Under the pieces are notes generated by a model, which was given only the letters and a program-made list of their open reading frames with translations, was not told where the DNA came from and searched no databases. From Alphaproteobacteria bacterium (GTDB lineage: Bacteria > Pseudomonadota > Alphaproteobacteria > UBA6615), in assembly GCA_013003285.1 (NCBI GenBank), contig JABDJY010000483.1:1-16902 (forward strand): a stretch of 16,902 nt of DNA, read 5' to 3'. Within the stretch, counting starts at the first letter, position 1, and every line of letters starts with the position of its first letter. This document shows, one piece after another, positions 6,961 through 14,373 of the stretch. The position numbers and the translations under genes were made by a program.

Positions 6961-7728
6961 ATGAGCAGTGATTTGCGCCTTGGGGTGAATATCGATCATG
7001 TCGCCACCATCAGAAATGCCCGCGGCGGCGGATTTCCAGATCCGGTGCGCGCGGCGCGGGCCGCCGCGCAAGCTGGCGCCGACAGTATCGTTGCCCATTT
7101 GCGCGAAGACCGGCGTCATATTGGCGACGATGATTTAATAAGGCTGATGGAAGCCCTCGATTTGCCGCTGACCTTGGAAATGGCGGCAACCGATGAGATG
7201 CTCGATATCGCCTTGCGTCATCGGCCCGAGACGGTCTGCATTGTTCCCGAGCGGCGCGAAGAGCGAACCACCGAAGGCGGCCTCGACGTCGCCGCCGGCC
7301 ACAATCATCTGGCCCATTTCGTCGAAGAACTGCGCGGCAGCCGGATTATCGTGTCCATGTTCATCGAACCCGATCCGCGCCAACTCGACGCCTCGCGCTC
7401 GATTGGTGCACCGGCGGTGGAACTCCATACTGGCGCCTTTTGCGAGGCGGTGATCGCCGGCGACGATCGGTTGGCGGCGCAGGAACTCGAGCGGATCGCC
7501 CAGGCCTCGGCATATGGCGCAGAGATCGGGTTCGAAATTCATGCCGGCCACGGCCTGACCTTCGATACGGTGGGACCGGTAGCGGCGATCGAGGAAATCG
7601 TCGAGCTTAATATCGGCCATTTTCTCATTGGCGAAGCGATTTTCGGCGGCCTGGAGAGCGCCATCATTCGCATGCGATCGCTGATGGATAAGGCGCGCGC
7701 CGATGCGGCGGGAAGTGTCAGCGCATGA
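6961..7728 (+). CDS. pdxJ: Pyridoxine 5'-phosphate synthase
   Basis: Condenses 1-deoxyxylulose 5-phosphate with 3-amino-2-oxopropyl phosphate to form pyridoxine 5'-phosphate in the DXP-dependent vitamin B6 route. It is a 255-aa TIM barrel. Family motifs are intact: LGVNIDHVATIRNARG at the N-terminus, His46 in AHLREDRRHI, Glu73 in LTLEMAATDEM, His194 in EIHAGHGLT, and the phosphate-binding end IGHFLIGEAIFGGL. GAGG at 6947-6950 precedes ATG 6961. Its TGA overlaps the acpS ATG (ATGA at 7725-7728), so the two are translationally coupled. Confidence 0.98.
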   Translation: MSSDLRLGVNIDHVATIRNARGGGFPDPVRAARAAAQAGADSIVAHLREDRRHIGDDDLIRLMEALDLPLTLEMAATDEMLDIALRHRPETVCIVPERREERTTEGGLDVAAGHNHLAHFVEELRGSRIIVSMFIEPDPRQLDASRSIGAPAVELHTGAFCEAVIAGDDRLAAQELERIAQASAYGAEIGFEIHAGHGLTFDTVGPVAAIEEIVELNIGHFLIGEAIFGGLESAIIRMRSLMDKARADAAGSVSA

Positions 7729-8135
7729 TTATCGGTCTCGGCAGCGACCTCATCGACATTTCCCGGATCGAACGGACGCTGGAGCGTTTCGGCGACCGGT
7801 TTGTCCAGCGCTGCTTTACCGATGTCGAACGGACGAAATCGGACCGACGTGCCAACCGTGCCGACAGCTACGCCAAGCGATACGCGGCCAAGGAGGCATG
7901 TTCGAAGGCGCTGGGCACCGGCTTCCGCAAGGGTGTGTTCTGGCGCGATATGGGCGTGATCAATCTGGCGTCGGGAAAGCCGACAATGGCGCTGACCGGT
8001 GGCGCGGCGGCGCGGTTGGCGGAGATCACCCCGCCAGGGATGAAGCCGCTGATCGATTTGTCGCTGACCGATGAACCACCCATCGCCCAGGCTATCGTCA
8101 TAATCACAGCGGTTCCCGACACAGATAGCAAATGA
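7725..8135 (+). CDS. acpS: Holo-acyl-carrier-protein synthase
   Basis: Moves 4'-phosphopantetheine from CoA to acyl carrier protein, activating it for fatty acid synthesis. The 136-aa protein shows the AcpS-type motifs: IGLGSDLIDISRIE with Mg ligand Asp8, and RYAAKEACSKALGTG with Glu57. The length suits the trimeric AcpS type rather than the larger Sfp type. It starts within the pdxJ stop by a 4-base ATGA overlap. A 124-base gap to lepB follows. That gap holds only a small GGCGG-ATAA-CCGCC hairpin (8219-8232) and no convincing promoter, so lepB is probably co-transcribed. Confidence 0.96.
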   Translation: MIIGLGSDLIDISRIERTLERFGDRFVQRCFTDVERTKSDRRANRADSYAKRYAAKEACSKALGTGFRKGVFWRDMGVINLASGKPTMALTGGAAARLAEITPPGMKPLIDLSLTDEPPIAQAIVIITAVPDTDSK

Positions 8136-8259
8136 GACCGATTGGGCATGGACCATTCGTGACTGGTGATTTCCGGCGCGTCTGGTTAGAAAGCCCGCTG
8201 CACGGTAATTCCGGCACTGGCGGATAACCGCCCCTGGCGCCGCCAACGAAGATGAGAGC

Positions 8260-9012
8260 ATGGCAGACACCGAAGAAAAACAGAAAAAAAAGGACGGTGG
8301 CTGGGGCGAGACGATCCGCACTATCATCTACGCCCTGCTAATCGCATTCTTCGTCCGCACCGTGGCTTACCAGCCGTTCAATATTCCGTCTGGATCGATG
8401 ATCCCGACCCTGCTGGTTGGCGATTACCTGTTTGTGTCGAAATTTTCCTACGGCTATAGCCGCTATGCGCTGCCGTTGGGGTTAGGATTTTTCTCCGGAC
8501 GTATCTTTGGAAAGGCGCCGGAGCGTGGTGATGTCGCCGTGTTTCGCCAGCCGCCGACTAATCAGGACGATTTTATCAAGCGGATTGTCGGCGTTTCCGG
8601 CGACCGGGTTCAAATGATCAGAGGCGTGCTGCATATCAACGGTCAGGCGGTTGATAAAAAGCGTATCGAAGATTTTGTCACCGTCGACCGTCGGGGCCGC
8701 GAGCGTCGCGTCGCGCAATATACCGAGACACTGCTGAACGGCCCGACCTATACGGTCAGAGAATCTTTTGGTGACAATGGACCCGTCGACAACACGCGCG
8801 AATTCGTTGTGCCGGAGGGCCAGTTCTTTGCCATGGGCGACAATCGCGACGACAGTAACGACAGTCGCAGTTGGGGATTTGTGCCGGCTGAGAATTTGGT
8901 CGGCCGCGCCGAAATATTGTTCTTCTCGACCGATGGCCGGGCAGGGTGGTTCCAGCCGTGGTTGTGGCCATCGGCGACTCGTTTCTCGCGCATCTTCGAT
9001 AGCGTTGATTGA
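8260..9012 (+). CDS. lepB: Signal peptidase I
   Basis: Cleaves signal peptides from exported proteins at the periplasmic face of the inner membrane. The 250-aa protein has a short charged N-terminus and one membrane segment at about 19-36, which anchors it. The catalytic pair is Ser46 in IPSGSMIPTLLVGD and Lys107 in DFIKRIVGVSGDRV. The later conserved box FFAMGDNRDDSNDSRSWGFV is present. A single transmembrane segment is the common arrangement in alphaproteobacteria, unlike the two of E. coli LepB. Its TGA overlaps the rnc ATG by one base (TGATG at 9010-9014), as in the common lepB-rnc-era operon. Confidence 0.97.
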   Translation: MADTEEKQKKKDGGWGETIRTIIYALLIAFFVRTVAYQPFNIPSGSMIPTLLVGDYLFVSKFSYGYSRYALPLGLGFFSGRIFGKAPERGDVAVFRQPPTNQDDFIKRIVGVSGDRVQMIRGVLHINGQAVDKKRIEDFVTVDRRGRERRVAQYTETLLNGPTYTVRESFGDNGPVDNTREFVVPEGQFFAMGDNRDDSNDSRSWGFVPAENLVGRAEILFFSTDGRAGWFQPWLWPSATRFSRIFDSVD

Positions 9013-9680
9013 TGGGCGCGGATTCCAAGTTTAGCATTCTGCAAGGCCGCCTGGATTACACATTTCGGGATCCGAAAATCCTCGAACGCGCGCTGACCCA
9101 TACCAGTGCCGGCGCTGTTCATAGTAACGAGCGCCTTGAGTTCCTCGGCGACCGGGTCTTAGGACTGGCCATGGCCGAGATGTTGCTCAACACTTTTACA
9201 GATGAAGATGAAGGCGCCATCGCCCGGCGGTTCGCCGAACTGGTGCGCGCCGAAAGGCTTACCGATATCGGCCGGGCAGTAGGTGTCGACGCCGCGCTTA
9301 AGCTAACCGGCCAGGCCGCCAATGACGGCATGGTGGCCGATGCGACCGAGGCGGTGATCGCCGCGCTCTATCTCGACGGTGGTTTTCCGGCGGCAAACCA
9401 GTTTATCGAGCGTCATTGGGCGCCGTTGATAAACAAGTCAGACGCACCGCCGCGCGATGCCAAAACGGCGTTGCAGGAGTGGAGCCAGGCGCAGGGCATT
9501 GGTCTGCCGAAATATCGCGACGTCGGTCGCGAAGGTCCCGATCATGAGCCGCTATTCACCGTCGAAGTGACGGTCACCGGCGTCGAACCGGCGCGCGCGC
9601 AAGGTACCAACAAGCGAGCTGCCGAACAGGATGCCGCGGCGCTTTTATTGGCACAGCTTGGGATTGACGATGTCGGCTGA
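9012..9680 (+). CDS. rnc: Ribonuclease III
   Basis: Cleaves double-stranded RNA, including rRNA precursors and structured mRNAs. The 222-aa protein has an N-terminal nuclease domain with signature NERLEFLGDRVLGL (Glu40, Glu43, Asp47) and second metal site VADATEAVIAALYLDGG (Asp110, Glu113). The C-terminal double-stranded-RNA-binding domain runs at about 149-219 and ends GTNKRAAEQDAAALLLAQLG. I choose ATG 9012, sharing its A with the lepB stop, over the in-frame TTG at 9009. The last 11 bases overlap the start of era, so the three genes lepB, rnc and era are physically linked by overlaps. Confidence 0.97.
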   Translation: MGADSKFSILQGRLDYTFRDPKILERALTHTSAGAVHSNERLEFLGDRVLGLAMAEMLLNTFTDEDEGAIARRFAELVRAERLTDIGRAVGVDAALKLTGQAANDGMVADATEAVIAALYLDGGFPAANQFIERHWAPLINKSDAPPRDAKTALQEWSQAQGIGLPKYRDVGREGPDHEPLFTVEVTVTGVEPARAQGTNKRAAEQDAAALLLAQLGIDDVG

Positions 9681-10572
9681 TCAAACCAGATGCGGCGTTA
9701 TCGCCGTCATCGGCGTCCCCAATGCAGGCAAGTCTACCCTGGTGAACCAATTCGTTGGCGCCAAGGTGTCGATCGTCACCCATAAGGTACAGACCACCCG
9801 CAGTCGTATTCGCGGCATCGCCATCGTCGATGCGACCCAGTTGGTTTATGTGGATACGCCGGGCATTTTCACGCCCCACCGGCGTCTCGAACGGGCCATG
9901 GTCGATGCCGCCTGGATGGGGGCGGCCGACGCCGACATGGTCGTGCTCGTTGTTGATGCGCGGCGCGGCGCCACCGACGAGGTCATTCATATTGTCGACG
10001 GGCTTAAAGATAAGGCGCGACCGGCGGTCCTGGTCCTCAACAAGATCGATACGGTGAAGCGCGAAACTCTGCTGGCTTTGGCGGAGGAGCTCAACGCCAA
10101 AGGATTGTTCGAAGAAGTGTTCATGATATCGGCCCTCAACGGCGACGGGGTCGACGATCTACAGGCCTATCTGGCGTCAAGAATGCTGCCGGGCCCGTGG
10201 CTGTTTCCCGAGGATCAATTGTCCGACCTGCCGCAACGCCTGTTGGCCGCCGAAGTGACCCGGGAAAAGGCCTATCTGTACCTGCACCAGGAACTGCCCT
10301 ACGCCTTGGCCGTCGATACCGAAGACTGGAAAGACTTCAAGGATGGCAGTGTCCGTGTCGCCCAGGTGATCTATATCGAGCGGGAATCGCAAAAGGGCAT
10401 CGTGTTGGGCAAGGGCGGCGCGACCATCAAACGCATCCGCAGCGAAGCCCAGCAGGAACTAAGCGAGATGCTGGACCAGCCGGTGCATTTGTTCATCCAC
10501 GTCAAAGTGCGCGAAAATTGGGTGAACGATCCGGGCCGCTACCGCGAATGGGGCTTGCGCTACGACGCTTGA
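9670..10572 (+). CDS. era: GTPase Era
   Basis: GTPase that binds the 3' end of 16S rRNA during small-subunit assembly. The 300-aa protein has G1 GVPNAGKS at 15-22, G2 region QTTRSR at 41-46, G3 DTPG at 62-65 and G4 NKID at 124-127. The C-terminal KH domain is marked by VIYIERESQKGIVLGKGG and continues through IKRIRSEAQQEL. The chosen start, ATG 9670 (MSADQTRCGVIAVIG), overlaps rnc by 11 bases. An in-frame ATG farther left at 9631 lies inside rnc and adds residues that do not look like Era. recO follows after 30 bases. Confidence 0.98.
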   Translation: MSADQTRCGVIAVIGVPNAGKSTLVNQFVGAKVSIVTHKVQTTRSRIRGIAIVDATQLVYVDTPGIFTPHRRLERAMVDAAWMGAADADMVVLVVDARRGATDEVIHIVDGLKDKARPAVLVLNKIDTVKRETLLALAEELNAKGLFEEVFMISALNGDGVDDLQAYLASRMLPGPWLFPEDQLSDLPQRLLAAEVTREKAYLYLHQELPYALAVDTEDWKDFKDGSVRVAQVIYIERESQKGIVLGKGGATIKRIRSEAQQELSEMLDQPVHLFIHVKVRENWVNDPGRYREWGLRYDA

Positions 10573-10602
10573 CCGCGCGCCGCGGGTGGCCAAATAAACA
10601 TC

Positions 10603-11352
10603 ATGGAATGGACCGACGAAGCCTTCGTGCTAGCCGCCCGCCGCCACGGCGAGGGGGCTGCCGTCGTGCAATTGCTGACCCGCGAACATGGGCGGCATGC
10701 GGGGTTGGTCCATGGCGGCGGTTCTTCGTCTAAGCGCGCCCTGGTCGAGCCGGGTAATCGGGTGCAGTCCAATTGGCGCGGTCGTCTGCCGGAGCATCTC
10801 GGGCGCGTGACACTTGAGGTCGAGCGATCCTATGCCGCCGCGTTGATGGATGACCCACGGCGGCTGTCGGCCTTGGCGGCGGCATGTGCCGTTGCCGAAA
10901 CCGCCTTGCCCGAACGTGAGCCCCATCTGGCGATGTTTGACGCCACCCAGGCCTTGCTCGATAGCCTGGCCGACACGGGAGACGACGTTTGGCCGGCGAT
11001 CTATATTCGCTGGGAATTGGGTTTGCTGGGCGAGCTTGGCTTTGGGCTGGACTTAGAGTCCTGCGCGGCGACCGGCCAGACCGACGATTTGGTCTTTGTG
11101 AGCCCCCGAACCGGGCGTGCCGTATCGCGCGATGCGGGCGAGCCCTATCGGGATAAACTGCTCGCCTTGCCGGTGTTTCTCGCGCCGTCTGGGGGGGGCG
11201 GGGCCGGTGTCTCGCCGCGCGATATTCGCAACGGCATCGAGTTGACCCGCTATTTCTTGGCGCGCCATGTGTTCAACCCTTTGAACCGACCGTTGCCGGG
11301 CGCACGCGACCGCCTGACCGATTTGCTGAATGATTTGCCGCAAAGCGAATAG
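10603..11352 (+). CDS. recO: DNA repair protein RecO
   Basis: Works with RecR (and RecF) to load RecA onto single-stranded DNA coated by SSB. The 249-aa protein has the N-terminal OB-fold part (MEWTDEAFVLAARRHGEGAA, then VVQLLTREHGRHAGLVHGG). A helical C-terminal part includes IYIRWELGLLGELGFGLDLESC and the alphaproteobacterial-style VSPRTGRAVSRDAGEPYRDKL. Only one cysteine (ESCAATG) is visible there, so the four-cysteine zinc site of some RecO proteins is not formed. A run of eight G (11191-11198) encodes part of a Gly-rich loop, SGGGGAG. It is the last gene of the tight operon; a 74-base gap to parC follows. Confidence 0.95.
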   Translation: MEWTDEAFVLAARRHGEGAAVVQLLTREHGRHAGLVHGGGSSSKRALVEPGNRVQSNWRGRLPEHLGRVTLEVERSYAAALMDDPRRLSALAAACAVAETALPEREPHLAMFDATQALLDSLADTGDDVWPAIYIRWELGLLGELGFGLDLESCAATGQTDDLVFVSPRTGRAVSRDAGEPYRDKLLALPVFLAPSGGGGAGVSPRDIRNGIELTRYFLARHVFNPLNRPLPGARDRLTDLLNDLPQSE

Positions 11353-11426
11353 TTGGCTAGCGAAGCGCTATCCGTTGTTCTAAAACAATCCAAGACCACA
11401 AGATGCTGCGGTTATAGAGGATTGGA

Positions 11427-13655
11427 ATGGCAAGTACCGCCCCCTTTGGGACCATACGCGAAGAACCGTTCAAGGATGCGCTAAGCGAGCGTTATCTGAG
11501 TTATGCGGTCTCGACTATCATGGCGCGATCGCTGCCCGATGTGCGCGACGGGCTGAAGCCGGTTCATCGGCGTCTATTGTTCGCCATGCGCCAGTTGCGC
11601 CTGGATCCGGAGCAGGGGTTTAAGAAATGCGCCCGCGTGGTGGGGGATGTGATGGGTAAATTCCATCCCCATGGCGATCAGGCGATCTACGACGCCATGG
11701 TGCGATTGGCCCAGGAGTTCGCGGTGCGTTATCCGCTGATCGACGGGCAGGGCAATTTCGGCAATATCGACGGCGATAACGCCGCTGCCATGCGCTACAC
11801 GGAAGCGCGTATGACCGAAATCGCCGTCGCGCTGCTCGAAGGCATCGACGAGGACGCGGTCGATTTCCGCGACACCTATGACGGCGAGGGCGAAGAACCG
11901 GTCGTCCTGCCGGCTAATTTCCCCAACCTGTTGGCCAATGGCGCCACCGGCATCGCCGTCGGCATGGCGTCGAGCATTCCGCCCCATAATGTGGGCGAAA
12001 TCTGCGACGCCGCGCTCCACCTGCTGAAAACCCCGAAAGCGACCATCGCTAAACTGGTCGATTTCATGCCGGGTCCCGATTTCCCGACCGGCGGTGAATT
12101 GGTCGAGGACCGCGACAGTATCGTTGAGGCCTATAGCACTGGCCGGGGCAGCTTTCGGGTGCGGGCGAAATGGGAGGTCGAGGATCTCGGGCGCGGCCAG
12201 TACCAGATCATCGTCACGGAAATTCCCTACCAGGTGCAAAAATCCCGGCTGATCGAGAAGGTCGCTGACCTGTTGCAACTGCGCAAACTGGCCATGCTGG
12301 CCGATGTGCGCGACGAGTCAGCCGAAGATATTCGCCTGGTGCTGGAGCCGAAAAGCCGCAACGTGGAACCTGCGGTGTTGATGGAGAGCCTGTTCCGCCA
12401 GACCGAGCTGGAATCGCGCATCAGCTTGAACATGAACGTACTCGATGCCGACCAGACGCCGCGCGTAATGTCGTTGCGCGAAGTTCTGCAGGCCTTCCTC
12501 GACCATCGCCACGACGTGCTGGTGCGGCGCAGCAAGTACCGGCTGGAGAAGATCGCCAACCGCCTGGAAGTCCTGGCGGGCTACATGATCGTCTATCTCA
12601 ACCTGGATGAGGTCATTCGCATCATCCGCGAAGAAGATGACGCCAAGGCGGTCATGAAGAAAAAGTGGAAACTGACCGACACGCAGGTCGACGCCATCTT
12701 GAATATGCGCCTGCGGGCGTTGCGGCGGCTCGAGGAAATCGCCATCCAGGAGGAAATCACCGGGCTGGAAGGCGAACAAAAATCGCTCAAGGCGCTGCTC
12801 AAGGACCGAAAGAAGCGCCTCGACAAGCTGGCTGGCGAAATCGCTGAGATTAAGAAAAAATTTGGCCCCAAGACCGAGATCGGTCGCCGGCGTACCAAGA
12901 TCAGCGCCGCGCCGGAGCCGATTATTGTCCCGGTCGAGGCGATTATCGAACGCGAGCAGGTGACGATCGTGTGTTCGCAAAAGGGCTGGGTGCGCACCAT
13001 CAAGGGCCACAATGTCGATGCCGGCACCCTTAAATACAAAGAGGGCGATAGCGCACGCTTTATCGTCGCGGCGGAAACCACTGATAAGCTGCTGGTCTTC
13101 GCCACCAATGGACGTTTCTACACCATCGGCGTCGATAAGCTGCCTGGCGGGCGTGGCAATGGTGAGCCGCTGAGCCTCATGGTCGATCTGGGTAATGACG
13201 CTGATATTGTCTCGCTTCTGGTCTATCAACCCGACCGGAAACTCTTCGTCGCCGCCAGCGACGGACGCGGCTTTATCGTGCCCGAAGGCGAGGTCGTGGC
13301 GCAGACGCGTAGCGGTAAGCAGGTGCTGAATGTACGCGGCGATATCGAGGCCCAGGTCTGTACCATCGCCAAGGGCGATCATGTGGCGGTGATCGGCGAT
13401 AATCGAAAATTGCTGATCTTCCCGCTCGCCGAATTGCCCGAGATGACGCGCGGGCGCGGGGTCAAACTGCAGAGCTACGCAAACGGTGGCCTGCGCGATG
13501 GGGTGATCTTCACTCTGGCCGACGGTATGACCGTGCGCACCGGCGACCGCCACCGCACGTTTGAACAAAAGGACCTTGCCGACTGGATGGGCAAACGCGC
13601 CCAGGCCGGTCGTTTGCCGCCGCAAGGCTTCCCGCGCTCGAACAGTTTCAGCTAG
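11427..13655 (+). CDS. parC: DNA topoisomerase IV subunit A
   Basis: Breakage-reunion subunit of topoisomerase IV, which unlinks daughter chromosomes; partner ParE is not in the window. In the 742-aa protein the N-terminal domain starts FGTIREEPFKDALSERYLSYA. It carries the quinolone-site stretch GKFHPHGDQAIYDAMV and the catalytic Tyr124, preceded by Arg123, in AAAMRYTEARMT. A coiled-coil segment lies at about 430-480, and beta-pinwheel repeats follow from about 500. There is no GyrA box (QRRGGKG), and the end (RLPPQGFPRSNSF) is like other alphaproteobacterial ParC, so I call ParC rather than GyrA. Position 85, normally Ser in drug-sensitive E. coli-type enzymes, is Gln. AGAGGA at 11416-11421 gives a good ribosome site for ATG 11427. 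No clear promoter is seen in the 74-base gap after recO. Confidence 0.96.
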   Translation: MASTAPFGTIREEPFKDALSERYLSYAVSTIMARSLPDVRDGLKPVHRRLLFAMRQLRLDPEQGFKKCARVVGDVMGKFHPHGDQAIYDAMVRLAQEFAVRYPLIDGQGNFGNIDGDNAAAMRYTEARMTEIAVALLEGIDEDAVDFRDTYDGEGEEPVVLPANFPNLLANGATGIAVGMASSIPPHNVGEICDAALHLLKTPKATIAKLVDFMPGPDFPTGGELVEDRDSIVEAYSTGRGSFRVRAKWEVEDLGRGQYQIIVTEIPYQVQKSRLIEKVADLLQLRKLAMLADVRDESAEDIRLVLEPKSRNVEPAVLMESLFRQTELESRISLNMNVLDADQTPRVMSLREVLQAFLDHRHDVLVRRSKYRLEKIANRLEVLAGYMIVYLNLDEVIRIIREEDDAKAVMKKKWKLTDTQVDAILNMRLRALRRLEEIAIQEEITGLEGEQKSLKALLKDRKKRLDKLAGEIAEIKKKFGPKTEIGRRRTKISAAPEPIIVPVEAIIEREQVTIVCSQKGWVRTIKGHNVDAGTLKYKEGDSARFIVAAETTDKLLVFATNGRFYTIGVDKLPGGRGNGEPLSLMVDLGNDADIVSLLVYQPDRKLFVAASDGRGFIVPEGEVVAQTRSGKQVLNVRGDIEAQVCTIAKGDHVAVIGDNRKLLIFPLAELPEMTRGRGVKLQSYANGGLRDGVIFTLADGMTVRTGDRHRTFEQKDLADWMGKRAQAGRLPPQGFPRSNSFS

Positions 13656-13742
13656 TTGGGGTTTATTGTCGGACTAGACCGAAAATGCTAACAACGCGGC
13701 TCAAATCGGTGATCATAGGGTCGCCAAATTAGGGGAACAGGA

Positions 13743-14342
13743 ATGACAATCAGCGCGCAAACTCAGCCGACACTCGCCGGCGCCGTATGGCCCAGCGCAA
13801 CTTCGCCGACTGCCATGCGCATTGTGCGCAATGTTGTTTTGGCAATCCTCGGCAGCGTGTTCATCGCCCTGTCGGCGAAAATACAGGTTCCCATGTGGCC
13901 TGTTCCCATGACCATGCAGACATTTGCCGTACTGATTGTGGGCATGTCTTTCGGTTTCCGGTTGGGTGGCGCAACGTTGCTCCTATATTTGGCAGAAGGC
14001 GCCGCCGGGTTGCCGGTGTTCGCCAGCGGCGGTGGTCTGGCCTATCTCGCCGGACCGACGGCCGGCTATCTCGTTGGGTTTCTTGTCTCGGCTGCATTGG
14101 TTGGTTGGCTTGCAGAGCGCGGTTGGGACCGTACTTTTGTTTTGACCCTTGTTGCGATGGTGCTGGGAACGGCGATCATCTTCGGTCTTGGCGTTGCATG
14201 GTTGTCGATTTTTCTCGGCGACGCGAATAAGGCGATTGCCAGCGGACTGACACCGTTTTTGGCCGGTGCTGCCGTCAAAATCACATTGGCCGCTGTCGTG
14301 TTACCGTTCGCTTGGAAGCTCGCGGCCAAACTTCGCCGCTAA
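13743..14342 (+). CDS. bioY: Biotin transporter BioY (ECF S component)
   Basis: Membrane protein that captures biotin; in full ECF systems it works with BioM (ATPase) and BioN. Neither partner is visible here, and solitary BioY proteins are known. The 199-aa protein has about five or six hydrophobic segments from residue 27 onward. BioY-type motifs are IQVPMWPVPMTMQTFAV at 47-63, AEGAAGLPVFASGGG at 84-98, LAGPTAGYLVGF at 102-113 and PFLAGAAVKI near the end. The 87-base gap after parC may hold its promoter, but no hexamer pair there is convincing, and I see no BioR-type palindrome. An AGGGGAACAGGA stretch just before ATG 13743 provides the ribosome site. Converges with the TRAP permease gene across 31 bases. 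Confidence 0.92.
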   Translation: MTISAQTQPTLAGAVWPSATSPTAMRIVRNVVLAILGSVFIALSAKIQVPMWPVPMTMQTFAVLIVGMSFGFRLGGATLLLYLAEGAAGLPVFASGGGLAYLAGPTAGYLVGFLVSAALVGWLAERGWDRTFVLTLVAMVLGTAIIFGLGVAWLSIFLGDANKAIASGLTPFLAGAAVKITLAAVVLPFAWKLAAKLRR

Positions 14343-14373
14343 CCGGCAACATCCGGTCAGCCGGCGTGCCGCG

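Noticed and set aside
7539..8327. Open minus-strand frame of 262 codons across pdxJ, acpS and lepB
   Set aside because: It spans three certain genes on the other strand and shows no domain.
9631..9669. Upstream ATG adding 13 residues to Era
   Set aside because: It lies inside rnc in another frame, and the added residues are not Era-like; ATG 9670 gives the standard N-terminus.
12318..13625. Open minus-strand frame of 435 codons opposite parC
   Set aside because: Lies wholly opposite a clearly coding ParC region; its translation has no recognisable motifs and arises from codon bias of the true gene.
13666..13694. Promoter for bioY (TTGTCG, 17 bases, TAACAA)
   Set aside because: The -10 matches only 3 of 6 positions; not distinguishable from chance.
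14343..14364. Hairpin CCGGC/GCCGG between bioY and the TRAP gene as a shared terminator
   Set aside because: Only five pairs, a 12-base loop and no T-run on either strand.
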